This document shows, one piece after another, positions 16,775 through 25,574 of a stretch of 64,000 nucleotides of DNA. The first letter of the stretch is position 1. Each line of letters starts with the position of its first letter. The DNA is taken from NCBI RefSeq assembly GCF_003416895.1, contig NZ_QVIO01000002.1:62001-126000 (forward strand), given 5' to 3'. Under the pieces are notes generated by a model that searched no databases, was not told the DNA's origin, and was given only the letters and a program-made list of their open reading frames with translations. A program made the position numbers and the translations under genes. The DNA comes from Duganella sp. BJB476 (GTDB lineage Bacteria; Pseudomonadota; Gammaproteobacteria; Burkholderiales; Burkholderiaceae_D).

Positions 16775-17656
16775 TCAGGCCGCAGGTTTTTTCGCCGGCA
16801 GCGGAATGAACTCGGTCTCACCCGGCACCTTGTCGAAACGCTGCGCCTCCCAATCCTCGCTGGCCTGGACGATGCGCTCCTTGCGCGACGAGACGAAGTT
16901 CCACGACATGAAGCGGTGGCCATCGAGCGGCTCACCGCCGATCACCACGAACTGCGCGTCCGCATCCGCCTTGATCAGCTGCGCCGTCGTCGTATCCAGC
17001 AGCGCCATCGTGTGTAGCGCCAGCGGCGCGCCGTCGATATGCAGCTCGCCAGTGATCGGATAGATCGCCGCTTCCGCCGGCAGGCCGCTCAGCGCCAGCT
17101 CATGCCCTGCCTTCAAGGTCACGTCCAGATACAGCGTCTGGCTGTAGGTCTTCACCGGCGAGGTCTGGCCGAAGGCAGAGCCGACCAGCACGCGCACGCG
17201 CGCACCGTCGACATCCAGCTCGGGAATATCGTCGGACGGAGTGTGGCTGAAGCTCGGCTCATCCTCTTCATGCGCGACCGGCAGCGCGGCCCACAGTTGC
17301 AGGCCGTGCGTGCGGTGCGGCTTGCCGACCAAATCCTTGGGAGTGCGTTCGGAGTGGACGATGCCACGGCCGGATGTCATCCAGTTGATCGCACCAGGCT
17401 CGATGCGCTGCACGCTGCCGATGCTGTCACGGTGGTCCATCGCGCCTTCAAACAGATAGGTCGCGGTGGCCAGGCCGATATGCGGATGCGGACGCACGTC
17501 ATGGTCGGCGTCCAGCGGCACATCGACCGGACCGAAATGGTCGAAGAAGATGAACGGGCCCACCGCCTGCTTGATCGCGGACGGCAAATAGCGGCGCACG
17601 ACAAAGCCGCCGCCCAGGTCTTTCTCGTGGCCTTTAAGCAGATTCGAAATCGTCAT
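16775..17656 (-). CDS. Pirin family protein
   Basis: 293-residue bicupin. Pirin hallmarks: FFDHFGPVDVPLDADHDVRPHPHIG (metal-binding histidines), GAINWMTSGRGIVHSERTP and LQLWAALP. Pirins bind iron or other metals. Some are quercetin dioxygenases, others bind regulators, so the role is open. It lies 4 bp downstream of the OsmC gene on the same strand, suggesting a two-gene oxidative-stress operon. A second pirin is at 57608. Confidence 0.9.
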   Translation of the reverse strand: MTISNLLKGHEKDLGGGFVVRRYLPSAIKQAVGPFIFFDHFGPVDVPLDADHDVRPHPHIGLATATYLFEGAMDHRDSIGSVQRIEPGAINWMTSGRGIVHSERTPKDLVGKPHRTHGLQLWAALPVAHEEDEPSFSHTPSDDIPELDVDGARVRVLVGSAFGQTSPVKTYSQTLYLDVTLKAGHELALSGLPAEAAIYPITGELHIDGAPLALHTMALLDTTTAQLIKADADAQFVVIGGEPLDGHRFMSWNFVSSRKERIVQASEDWEAQRFDKVPGETEFIPLPAKKPAA

Positions 17657-17660
17657 GATC

Positions 17661-18059
17661 TTATCCCAGCACGGTGGTGACTTCGGTGGTCACGGAGGTC
17701 ATCAGTTTGTGGATCGGGCATTTCTGCGCGGCGGCCAGCAATTCGGTGCGCTGGGTCTCGGTCAGGTTGCCGGTCAGGTGCAGCGTGGCGGCCAGGCGGT
17801 AGGTGCCCTGGCGCTCTTCGCTGGCGTCGCGCTCCATGCTCACTTCCACATGCTCGAGCGGGATGTTCTTGCGCTTGGCGTACCACACCACGGTCAGCGC
17901 CTTGCATGCGCTCAGCGCCGCGTCGTAAAGGTCGTGGGGCGAAGGGCCGGCATCGTTGCCGCCCTCCTCCACCGATCCGTCCGTGGACAGGATATGGTTG
18001 CGCACATGGACAATGTGACGCATTGGCAGCGACTGGTCGCGCAGTACTTTGATAGTCAT
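17661..18059 (-). CDS. OsmC-family peroxiredoxin-like protein
   Basis: 132 residues with both redox cysteines of the OsmC/Ohr fold: C52 in LSACKALTVVWYAKRK and C113 in AAQKCPIHK. Family members reduce organic hydroperoxides using thiols. The sequence is closer to the broad OsmC group than to Ohr. It leads the apparent operon with the pirin gene. Upstream is 76 bp with no clear promoter match. Confidence 0.85.
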   Translation of the reverse strand: MTIKVLRDQSLPMRHIVHVRNHILSTDGSVEEGGNDAGPSPHDLYDAALSACKALTVVWYAKRKNIPLEHVEVSMERDASEERQGTYRLAATLHLTGNLTETQRTELLAAAQKCPIHKLMTSVTTEVTTVLG

Positions 18060-18135
18060 ACGGTGTCCCTTGAAAACGGCATTATCAAAACCGTCACTCT
18101 ACACCGTTTGACCTGGTTGCGCCTCTCCTAAACGT

Positions 18136-18423
18136 TCAGAGGCCGTTCAGCAGAACCATCGAAAAATCGGCGCCGCCTTCGCGCAGCTTCTTCAGCGGCA
18201 CATGGGCCGGATCGTCGTACCAGGCCTGCGCATGTTCCATCGACGGGAATTCGACGATGATCTGCGTTTCCGACAGCAGCGGCGAACCTTCCATGACGAC
18301 AGGCGCCACTTTCGCCAGCGGCTTGCCGCCGTGTTTTTTTGCCAGCGCGGGCATGTGCGCGCCGTACTCCTCCAGCCAGTCCGTGTTGCGTAAGGTCAGA
18401 TAACCGATTGCGTATGCTGCCAT
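18136..18423 (-). CDS. DUF1330 protein
   Basis: 95-residue small ferredoxin-like-fold protein beginning AAYAIGYLTLRNTDWLEEYG and containing ETQIIVEFPSMEHAQAWYDDP, the DUF1330 signature. Biochemical role is not established. It is divergent from the LysR gene at 18524, which may control it, with about 100 bp of AT-rich sequence between them. Confidence 0.85.
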   Translation of the reverse strand: MAAYAIGYLTLRNTDWLEEYGAHMPALAKKHGGKPLAKVAPVVMEGSPLLSETQIIVEFPSMEHAQAWYDDPAHVPLKKLREGGADFSMVLLNGL

Positions 18424-18523
18424 GATGAACTCCTTGCTGTTGAATGAGGCTCCATTATTATTCGATTCATCCGCAGCATAAATGAGCTAGAATTTCATAG
18501 ACTCCTAACCAATACTTCCGAAT

Positions 18524-19408
18524 ATGAGCGATAAACTCCGCAGCATGCAGGTATTCGTGGCCGCCGCCACCGCGCGCAGCTTCGCCGCCGCCGCGCAGAC
18601 GCTGGACATATCCCCGGTCATGGTCGGCAAACACGTGCAGGCGCTGGAGCAGGAACTGGGCGCGCGCCTGATCGAGCGCACCACACGCAAACAATCGCTG
18701 ACCGAAATCGGCGCGGTCTACCTGGAGCGCTGCCGCGACGTGCTGGCCGGCGTGGAAGCGGCCGACCGCGTGGCCGAGCATCTGCGCGCGGAGCCGCAAG
18801 GCAGCCTGCGCGTCTCCGCGCCCGCCACGTATGGCGAACACCGGCTGATGCCTGTCATCGGCGCCTACGCCGCGCTATACCCGCAAGTGAAAATTGACCT
18901 GATGCTGACCAACCGCGTGATCGACATGGCCGAGGAAGGCGTCGACGTCGCCATCCGCTCCGGCGCGCTGGTGGACAGCGGCTTGATCGCGCGGCCTTTG
19001 CGGCCTGGCCGCGTGCTGGTCGCCGCCAGCCCGGACTACCTGAAGCGGCGCGGCACGCCGCGCCATCCATCGGACCTGGAAAAGCATGACTGCCTGGTGT
19101 TTTCCGACTGGCGTCCACACGCGTCCTGGCGCTTCCGCAAGGGCGAGGAACAGATCGAGGTGCCGGTGCGCAGCTCCTTCGTCAGCAATACGGGAACGTC
19201 GCTGGTGTCGGCCGCGATCGCGGGCATGGGGGTCGCGATGCAGGCGGACCTGCTGCTGGAACCCGCGCTGGCGGCGGGTAAGTTGGTACGGCTGCTGCCG
19301 AAGTGGGAACTGCCGTCGCGCCCCATGCACATACTGCGCCGGCCGGAGGCGCGCCCCAGCGCCAAAGTCCGCAGCTTCGTCGACTTTGCGCTGGAGCGGC
19401 TGGGGTAA
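18524..19408 (+). CDS. LysR-family transcriptional regulator
   Basis: 294 residues. N-terminal winged helix at residues 1-60 (FVAAATARSFAAAAQTLDISPVMVGKHVQALEQELGARL) and a substrate-binding domain from residue 90 (GSLRVSAPATYGEHRL ... PSAKVRSFVDFALERL). The CrgA-like type often senses small organic compounds or redox stress. It is divergent from the DUF1330 gene. Its stop codon directly abuts that of the convergent PhnA gene. Confidence 0.9.
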   Translation: MSDKLRSMQVFVAAATARSFAAAAQTLDISPVMVGKHVQALEQELGARLIERTTRKQSLTEIGAVYLERCRDVLAGVEAADRVAEHLRAEPQGSLRVSAPATYGEHRLMPVIGAYAALYPQVKIDLMLTNRVIDMAEEGVDVAIRSGALVDSGLIARPLRPGRVLVAASPDYLKRRGTPRHPSDLEKHDCLVFSDWRPHASWRFRKGEEQIEVPVRSSFVSNTGTSLVSAAIAGMGVAMQADLLLEPALAAGKLVRLLPKWELPSRPMHILRRPEARPSAKVRSFVDFALERLG

Positions 19409-19753
19409 TTACACGACTTTTTTAACGAACTCGGTTTTCAGGCTCATGGCGCCGAAGCCGTCGATCTTGCAATCGATATCGTGGTCGCTGTCGACCAAGC
19501 GAATATTCTTGACCTTGGTGCCTACTTTGACGGTGCCGCCGCCGCCCTTCAATTTCAAATCCTTGATCACGGTCACAGTATCGCCGTCCTGCAGGATGTT
19601 ACCGACGGAGTCGCGATACACCTTGGCGCCTTCTTCGGCCGCTTCCGCAGCGGTGGCGCTCCACTCGTGAGCGCATTCCGGGCACACCAGCTGGGCGCCG
19701 TCTTCATAGGTGAATTCGGAATTACATTTCGGGCAGGGTGGCAGAGTGCTCAT
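19409..19753 (-). CDS. PhnA/YjdM-family zinc-ribbon protein
   Basis: 114 residues from ATG 19753. An in-frame N-terminal extension up to 19945 overlaps the neighbouring kinase gene and is rejected. Zinc ribbon [13 protein letters not shown] ... CPECAHEW at residues 7-28, then a compact beta-barrel: [23 protein letters not shown] and [13 protein letters not shown]. Despite the old name the family is not a phosphonoacetate hydrolase. Its real role is unknown. Confidence 0.85.
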   Translation of the reverse strand: MSTLPPCPKCNSEFTYEDGAQLVCPECAHEWSATAAEAAEEGAKVYRDSVGNILQDGDTVTVIKDLKLKGGGGTVKVGTKVKNIRLVDSDHDIDCKIDGFGAMSLKTEFVKKVV

Positions 19754-19791
19754 GATACGGTCCAGTATTTTGAAGAAGGCAGCAGTATACT

Positions 19792-22098
19792 CTAAACCAA
19801 TTTCCGCGCGACCCGGAAGCCGACGATATCGTTGGCCAGCACCGCCGAAAAACCGTTGCGCACCGAGGCGCGCAGATAGCGGGGGTTGTACAACCACGAG
19901 CCGCCGCGCAGCACGCGCCGCACCTGGTCGCCGCCCTCTTCCCATGCGCTGCCGTCGGCCGGCGCGCCAATGTAGTTATCGTGCACCACGTCCTGCGTCC
20001 ACTCCCACACATTGCCATGCATGTCGAACAGACCCCACGGGTTGGGCTGGAAAGTTCCGGCCTTGTTGGTCCCTTGCAGATAGGCGCCGCGCGGGCTGCC
20101 GTTGTAGGTGTAGTGGCCGTCGTAGTTGGCCTGCTCGGTGGAGATGGCGTCGCCGAAGCTGAAAGCGGTCTTGGTGCCGGCGCGGCAGGCGTATTCCCAC
20201 TCCGCCTCGCTCGGCAGGCGGTAGGTCTGGCCGGTTTGCTCCGACAGCCAGCGCACATACAACTGCGCGTCGACCCAGCTGACGCCCACCACGGGATGTT
20301 CGTCGGTCTGCGCGAAGCCGGGCGCGCGCCAGTCGGTATCCGATTGCGATTCCCAGCCGGTGGCGCGCACGAACTGCCGCCACTGCCCGACCGTGACGGG
20401 AGAACGCCCCATCGCAAACGAATGCTCGATGCCGACCCAATGCTGCGGCGTTTCGCGCTCCAGCCAGTTTTTCTGCGCGCCGGCCTTGATCGCCGCCGCC
20501 TGCTCATGCTCGTGTGAGCCCATCTGGAAACGACCGGTAGGTATCAGCACCAGATCGGGGCCGACACCGGTGCCGTCGACAAAGCGGTCGCGCAGCACAC
20601 CGTTGGCGTCGGCGACCGGGCTGCCCGCCGTCGGCATCAGCGCGGCCAGTTCGGCGGCGTTGCGCTCGGCCTGCTGCTTGCGGTGGCGTTCCTGTTCGGA
20701 GCGATACGCCGCCTCGGCCTTCAGCTGCGCGGCTTTGCGCTGCTGCTCCTCGCGTTCCTCGCGCGCCTGTTTGGCGTCGGCGTCGCGGCGCGCCTGCAAT
20801 TGCTCGCGCAAGGCCTGTTTGCGGGCCAGCGCCGCAGTTTCGGCCTCGGCGCGCTGCTTTGCCTCCAGCGCGCGGCGCTGCTGGTCCAGCTTCACTTTCT
20901 CGGCCGCCGCTGCCTGGGATTCGGCCTGGCGCCGGGCGGCCAGTTCCGCCGCCAGGGCCTGGCGTTTTTGTTCGGCGGCGCGGGCCTGTTCCGCCTGCGC
21001 GGCCTTGGCCTCGGCGTGCGCCGTTTGCTCGGACTGGCGCTGCCGCTCGCGTTCCTGCGCCTGCCGCGCCTGAGTCGCCAACTCTTCTTCGCTCGGACCA
21101 TCGGCGCGGCGCAGCTCCGTCAGCAGTTCGCTGACCGAGGCCGGACGGCGCTCCTGCGCATAGGCGAAGCCGTTTTGCAGCACTTTCCACTGCGCCGGAT
21201 TGAGCCCCTGCGGCGGCGACGGATGGAAGTCGGCCGGACGCATATCGTCAAACGGCATGCGGCCTTCGAGCAGCTGGTAGATCATCACGGCGACGGCATA
21301 GACGTCCAGCTTGGGCGAAGGCTGGCGTTGATGCGTGCCCGCCTCCGGTGCGCGGTAGCCGACGGTGCCGGCGTTCGGCGTTTGCAAACCGAGACTGCTG
21401 CCGGCGCTGCGCGCGCGCGAAGCGATGCCGAAGTCCAGCAGCTTGATCTCGCCGCGCTGGGTCAGGAACACGTTGCCGGGCTTGATGTCGCGGTGGACCA
21501 GCTTGTGCTTGTCCCATGCGTATTGCAAGGCGTCGCCGACAGGCGTCAGCAGGCGATAGATGGCTTCCAGCGGCAACGGGCCTTGCTCGGCCAGATAGGC
21601 GTCGAGGTCCTGGCCCTCCAGGTATTCCATGATGATGAAATAGCTGGAGGTGGCCGGATCCTGCGCCCATTCATAGACGCGGACGATGTTTTCGTGCGCC
21701 AGCTTGCGCGCCTGCGTCGCTTCCTCGATCAGCAGCTTGGCGTGGGTGGCGCTTTGGGTCAGCTGCGGCGGCAGGATCTTCAGGGCCACCATGTCGCTGT
21801 GACCCAGCTCCGCGTGGGTGGCCAGGTCGGTCGCCTGCCACACCTGGCCCATGCCGCCCATGCCGATCAGGCGCTCCAGCCGGTAGCGACGGTTCTGCGG
21901 GCCGATCTCCTGGCCCGACATCAGCCCCAGCTCCGTGCCTTGCCGCACCGGAGGCGCAGCCGTGACGCTGCCTCCCGGCGGCGCGTATTCCGCATCCAGG
22001 ATGGCGTTCTTGCGGCGGTCGAACTCCTGCAAGCTCAGTAGACCGTCATCATGTAAGGCCCGCAGTTCGCGGATCTTGTCTCTTGCTGTTTGCATCAT
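19792..22098 (-). CDS. Serine/threonine kinase fused to a coiled coil and a formylglycine-synthase-like (SUMF1) domain
   Basis: 768 residues, cytoplasmic. A short helical SHOCT-like segment (7-38) leads a complete kinase domain: GMGGMG loop (79-84), K107 in VALK, H202-R-D204, KPGN, D222-F-G and APE. A long Q/E/R/A-rich coiled coil runs from about 335 to 500. Residues 525-766 match the FGE-sulfatase fold: [50 protein letters not shown] and RVLRGGSW. The catalytic cysteines of true formylglycine-generating enzymes are absent, so this is probably a binding or scaffold domain. It ends the leftward block. No good Shine-Dalgarno is seen, so it may be read through from the SPFH gene 34 bp upstream. 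Confidence 0.9.
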   Translation of the reverse strand: MMQTARDKIRELRALHDDGLLSLQEFDRRKNAILDAEYAPPGGSVTAAPPVRQGTELGLMSGQEIGPQNRRYRLERLIGMGGMGQVWQATDLATHAELGHSDMVALKILPPQLTQSATHAKLLIEEATQARKLAHENIVRVYEWAQDPATSSYFIIMEYLEGQDLDAYLAEQGPLPLEAIYRLLTPVGDALQYAWDKHKLVHRDIKPGNVFLTQRGEIKLLDFGIASRARSAGSSLGLQTPNAGTVGYRAPEAGTHQRQPSPKLDVYAVAVMIYQLLEGRMPFDDMRPADFHPSPPQGLNPAQWKVLQNGFAYAQERRPASVSELLTELRRADGPSEEELATQARQAQERERQRQSEQTAHAEAKAAQAEQARAAEQKRQALAAELAARRQAESQAAAAEKVKLDQQRRALEAKQRAEAETAALARKQALREQLQARRDADAKQAREEREEQQRKAAQLKAEAAYRSEQERHRKQQAERNAAELAALMPTAGSPVADANGVLRDRFVDGTGVGPDLVLIPTGRFQMGSHEHEQAAAIKAGAQKNWLERETPQHWVGIEHSFAMGRSPVTVGQWRQFVRATGWESQSDTDWRAPGFAQTDEHPVVGVSWVDAQLYVRWLSEQTGQTYRLPSEAEWEYACRAGTKTAFSFGDAISTEQANYDGHYTYNGSPRGAYLQGTNKAGTFQPNPWGLFDMHGNVWEWTQDVVHDNYIGAPADGSAWEEGGDQVRRVLRGGSWLYNPRYLRASVRNGFSAVLANDIVGFRVARKLV

Positions 22099-22132
22099 TA
22101 AGCGAAGTGTAACCGTTCCTGCATCAAACTGT

Positions 22133-24352
22133 TTAAGCTAAAGGCACGCCGCATTGGGCGCAGAATTTATCCAAAGGGTGGCCGGCCCGCGTCGGATGGC
22201 CGTTGGCGCAGTAGCGCACCGGCGCGGGCGCGGGCGCCGGAGCCGCGCCGCCGGCCGCGATCTGCACGTTCAGCAGATCGAGCTGGTGGCGACGGTCCTT
22301 GTCCATTTCCCTGTCGCGGCGCGCGCTCTCTTCCAGCACCCGTTCATGCGCCAGCTGCGCCGCCTCGGCCGGGGTGACGCCGTGTTCGGCCGCCACCACC
22401 AGCGACAACGCCTGTATCTGATCGGCCGTCATGCCACCCTGGATCTGCATCTTCATGATCTGCTTCAACGCCTCGGCGTTCGGCGCGGCGGCGGTGGCCA
22501 CCTTGCCGGTGTCGCTCAGGCGGCCGATGGTTTCGATGCGCGTCAGCTCATGCGACTGCTGCGCCAGCAGCACGTCGTACTCGCCCTTCCAGCGCGCGAA
22601 CTTCTCGTCGCGGTCATGATCCAGTTTTTTCAACTCGCGCTGCCACTGAGCTTCCTGTTCCTTCTGCTTGAGGATCTGGCGCTGCTCGTCCACCTCCAGC
22701 TGGTCCAGCATCGCCTGCTTGTTGACGGCGAGGTTCTGGCGCTGATGCACGCCGTCCGCCTCGATGGTGCGCAGCAGCTTTTCATACTGGGCCACCGAAT
22801 CGGCCTGCGCGCCGATGCGTTTCAGTTCCTCGATTTTCTGGTTGATCTCGGCCACCTGCACGGCGTTGGCCGCGTCCTTGACGGCGTCGCCGCGCAGCAG
22901 CTCGCGCTGGCGGGCCAGTTGCAGCTGGTCTTCCCACTCCTGCACACGCTCGGCCTCGCGGCGGCGCGCGGCGCTGGCCAGGGTCAGCCCCTGGATGCGC
23001 TCATTGTGGCCTTCGGCCTCGATGTGCAGCTCGCGCTCTTTCTCTGCCTTCTCGCGTTGGCGCAGCGTGGCCAGTTCACTGCGGCGGTGCGATTCGTCCT
23101 CGATCAACAATGCCTGCGCCATCTGGTTTTCGATGGCTTGCTGACGCAGCTGGTGCGACAGGCGCTGCTGCGCCAACTGGCGTTGTTCGGCAGCGGTCTG
23201 TTGCAGCACTTCGAGCTCGGTGCGCATCTTGATCTGGGCCAGATGGCGCACATGCTCCCAGTCCGCCTGCTCGCCGGCGCGGTGCGATTTGTTCTTCGCC
23301 AGCTCGTGCTCCAGATCGGCCAGTATCGTGCCGGCGCCTTTATCGACGGCGACCTTGCGGGTTTTCGATTCCATCACGCGGCTGTACAAGTCCACTTCGC
23401 GCGCGCGCAGCGCCTGCATGCGCTCGGACTCCTTGAACGTCAGCTCGGCCTTGTTGACGCCGGCGTCCTGGCGCAGCTCGGCGCGGCGCAGGTCGGAGCG
23501 CATCTTCTGCTCTTCGCGCCAGATGGCCTGCCATTCCTCTTCGTCGTAGATCTGGTCCAGCTGCTTGACGTGCTCCAGCTGCACATGGCGCTCGTCCGCC
23601 ACCAGCCACAGGGTGCCGATGCGCTCGCGGTTGTGATCGAATTTATCGTGACGCAGCGCTGCGGTTTCAACGCGGTCGACGGCCAGCCCGTAGCCGGCTA
23701 CACGCAGCTTCAATGCGGCTTGCAGGCGCTCATCCAGTTGCAGGCGCAGGTCCGCGTTGTGCGCCATATCGCGCATCGAGCGGCTGCCGATAAACTCAGC
23801 CACCACCTGACGCACCGAAGGCCCAAGCAGATCGTGCAGGTGCTGCGTGCTGACCGTGCCCGGCACGGTCATGAAGTGCTGGGCGAAGGCCGGCACGTTC
23901 TCGATACGGATGGCGACCGTGAAGCGGGCCGCCACCTTCAGGTGCTCCGCCGTCTGCAGGTCGCTGAACGAGAACTCCACCGGCAGCGCTGCGCTGCGGG
24001 TGATCAGGATTTCCGCGTTCTGGTTGCGCAGCAGGTGGTTCAGGCGGGTGAAGAAGCCTTCGATTTCGTATTCGCCCTGCGGCACCTCGGTGGCCTTGTC
24101 GGCTTGCAGGATGTAGGCACGCGAGGTGGCCGGCACGCGCAGCGTTTTAGTAAAGATACCGGACAAGGCGCTGACGCCGAAGTACACGGCCAGTTCGTCG
24201 TCGCCAGGGATCCAGCGGTTATCGCGCAGTACAGGCTCGCTGCGCGGCGCGCCCAAGGTCAAACCGCAGTGCTTGCAGTAGCCCGACTGGTCGTCGTTTT
24301 TGTGCTCGCAACGCGGGCATTTTACGCCGCCAAAACCAAACATTTGGAACAT
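22133..24352 (-). CDS. SPFH/band-7 protein with zinc ribbons at both ends and long coiled coil
   Basis: 739 residues, cytoplasmic. N-terminal zinc ribbon C12/C15/C26/C29. Residues 45-270 look like an SPFH domain: GEYEIEGFF, LKVAARFTVAIRIENVPAFAQHF, LDERLQAALKLRVAGYGLAVDRVETAAL. Residues 290-620 are an almost unbroken charged coiled coil. A proline-alanine linker leads to a second cysteine cluster (YCANGHP ... FCAQCG) at the C-terminus. SPFH proteins oligomerise into rings or scaffolds, usually on membranes. No membrane anchor is visible here. Position between the kinase and uncharacterised genes suggests a scaffold for the signalling complex. By eye only. Confidence 0.75.
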   Translation of the reverse strand: MFQMFGFGGVKCPRCEHKNDDQSGYCKHCGLTLGAPRSEPVLRDNRWIPGDDELAVYFGVSALSGIFTKTLRVPATSRAYILQADKATEVPQGEYEIEGFFTRLNHLLRNQNAEILITRSAALPVEFSFSDLQTAEHLKVAARFTVAIRIENVPAFAQHFMTVPGTVSTQHLHDLLGPSVRQVVAEFIGSRSMRDMAHNADLRLQLDERLQAALKLRVAGYGLAVDRVETAALRHDKFDHNRERIGTLWLVADERHVQLEHVKQLDQIYDEEEWQAIWREEQKMRSDLRRAELRQDAGVNKAELTFKESERMQALRAREVDLYSRVMESKTRKVAVDKGAGTILADLEHELAKNKSHRAGEQADWEHVRHLAQIKMRTELEVLQQTAAEQRQLAQQRLSHQLRQQAIENQMAQALLIEDESHRRSELATLRQREKAEKERELHIEAEGHNERIQGLTLASAARRREAERVQEWEDQLQLARQRELLRGDAVKDAANAVQVAEINQKIEELKRIGAQADSVAQYEKLLRTIEADGVHQRQNLAVNKQAMLDQLEVDEQRQILKQKEQEAQWQRELKKLDHDRDEKFARWKGEYDVLLAQQSHELTRIETIGRLSDTGKVATAAAPNAEALKQIMKMQIQGGMTADQIQALSLVVAAEHGVTPAEAAQLAHERVLEESARRDREMDKDRRHQLDLLNVQIAAGGAAPAPAPAPVRYCANGHPTRAGHPLDKFCAQCGVPLA

Positions 24353-24452
24353 GTCAGACTCCTTCTTCGATTCATCTTCCGGGCCGCCCTGGCATCTGCC
24401 GATTTTAGCAGGGCACGCCCATTTTTCATTCTGCGCACGATACTGTGCCGCC

Positions 24453-25574
24453 TCAAATCATGCCGATCCGGTCGATACAGGCCAGGCTGGCCCCCTTTTG
24501 ACGCAGTTCGGCCGCAAACCCGGCCGGCAATTCATCCTGCCAGGCCTTGGGCAGCAGCACCCGGTCGCCCGCGCCCGCTTGCATAAGTATCAATTCCAGC
24601 TTGGGCTCGCGGCCTTCGACGGTGTCGACCCGGCCGGCATGCCAGGCGCTGGAGCAGCCGGTGGCGATGATGCGGCCGCGCGGCAGGAACTCGCGCCCGC
24701 GCGCGAGGCGGTCGGCCATCACCAGCGCCAGTTGATACGATCCGCCCTGGAAGCGCGGCTGGCCGAAACGCACCACGCTGCGCCAGCGCCCCAGCCCCTT
24801 GCCGTCGAAGTGGCGGGCGGCGGCCAGCGTCTGGCGCACTTCCAGCTGCGCGCTCAGGTCCAGGCCCGGCGCCGCGATGGTGTCCTCCTCGGTCGCCGCC
24901 GCCGGATTGTGGGTGGCGCCGGCCGATACACCCTCCGCCGCGGCATCGCTGTCGATGGCGAAGACGCTGACCTCCACCCACGCCAGGCTGTCATTGATGC
25001 CGCCGCTGTGCAGCGGGAACCAGGCGCGCACGGTGGAGACGCCGGCCGACGGATCGGCATGGCCGCTCAGGGCGCCAAGGTGGGTGATGTGCAGCGCGCG
25101 CGTCGGGCCGTCGCCGGCTGCGCCGCCGGCGATGATGCCGTCGCCGGGGCCGAGCTGCGGATGGTCCAGCGTCGCCGCGACCAATGCGGCGCCCTGGACG
25201 CGGCCGAGGTGCCACGCATCCGACCAGCCTTGCGCGTATTGGCGGCCGGCTTGCGCGGGTTGGAGCAGGCCGCGCACCATGCGGTCCGCCAGCACTGCGG
25301 CCAGTTCCCAGTCGCGGTCTGCGGCGCCGGGCGTGATGTCCATGCTGAGGACGACCTGGTCGCGGCTGTCGAGCCGCACTTCGGTGTGGCGGGCAAGGCG
25401 GACCACTTCCTGCATCCGTTCAGCGATCGTCGGTGCTCCGGCGACGCTGCATTTGACGTCGGCGCGGTTGGCGCGCGGGCGACGGCTGGCGGTGATCGTC
25501 AGTACGCGGCCGTCCGCCAGTATGCTGCGGCATTCGGCGTTGGTCGGCACGGTGGTGGCGGATAGCGTGGTCAT
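24453..25574 (-). CDS. Uncharacterised protein with an internal domain duplication
   Basis: 373 residues from ATG 25574, which overlaps the stop of the upstream gene. Two halves repeat the same pattern: LADRMVRGLLQ...GWSDAWHLGRV in the first and MADRLARGREF...GCSSAWHAGRV in the second. The halves are joined by about 100 residues. Both end in a hydrophobic beta strand with a leading charged helix. I do not recognise the family. Operon position between the SPFH protein and an SPFH-like companion suggests it binds one of them. No signal or membrane segment. Confidence 0.6.
   Translation of the reverse strand: MTTLSATTVPTNAECRSILADGRVLTITASRRPRANRADVKCSVAGAPTIAERMQEVVRLARHTEVRLDSRDQVVLSMDITPGAADRDWELAAVLADRMVRGLLQPAQAGRQYAQGWSDAWHLGRVQGAALVAATLDHPQLGPGDGIIAGGAAGDGPTRALHITHLGALSGHADPSAGVSTVRAWFPLHSGGINDSLAWVEVSVFAIDSDAAAEGVSAGATHNPAAATEEDTIAAPGLDLSAQLEVRQTLAAARHFDGKGLGRWRSVVRFGQPRFQGGSYQLALVMADRLARGREFLPRGRIIATGCSSAWHAGRVDTVEGREPKLELILMQAGAGDRVLLPKAWQDELPAGFAAELRQKGASLACIDRIGMI

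Noticed and set aside
19792-20520. C-terminal domain of the second kinase as a true formylglycine-generating enzyme
   Set aside because: It lacks the catalytic cysteines and no sulfatase gene is nearby.
22154-24586. 810-residue open frame opposite the SPFH protein
   Set aside because: Same kind of shadow. No recognisable domain, and the minus-strand frame has zinc ribbons and coiled coil.
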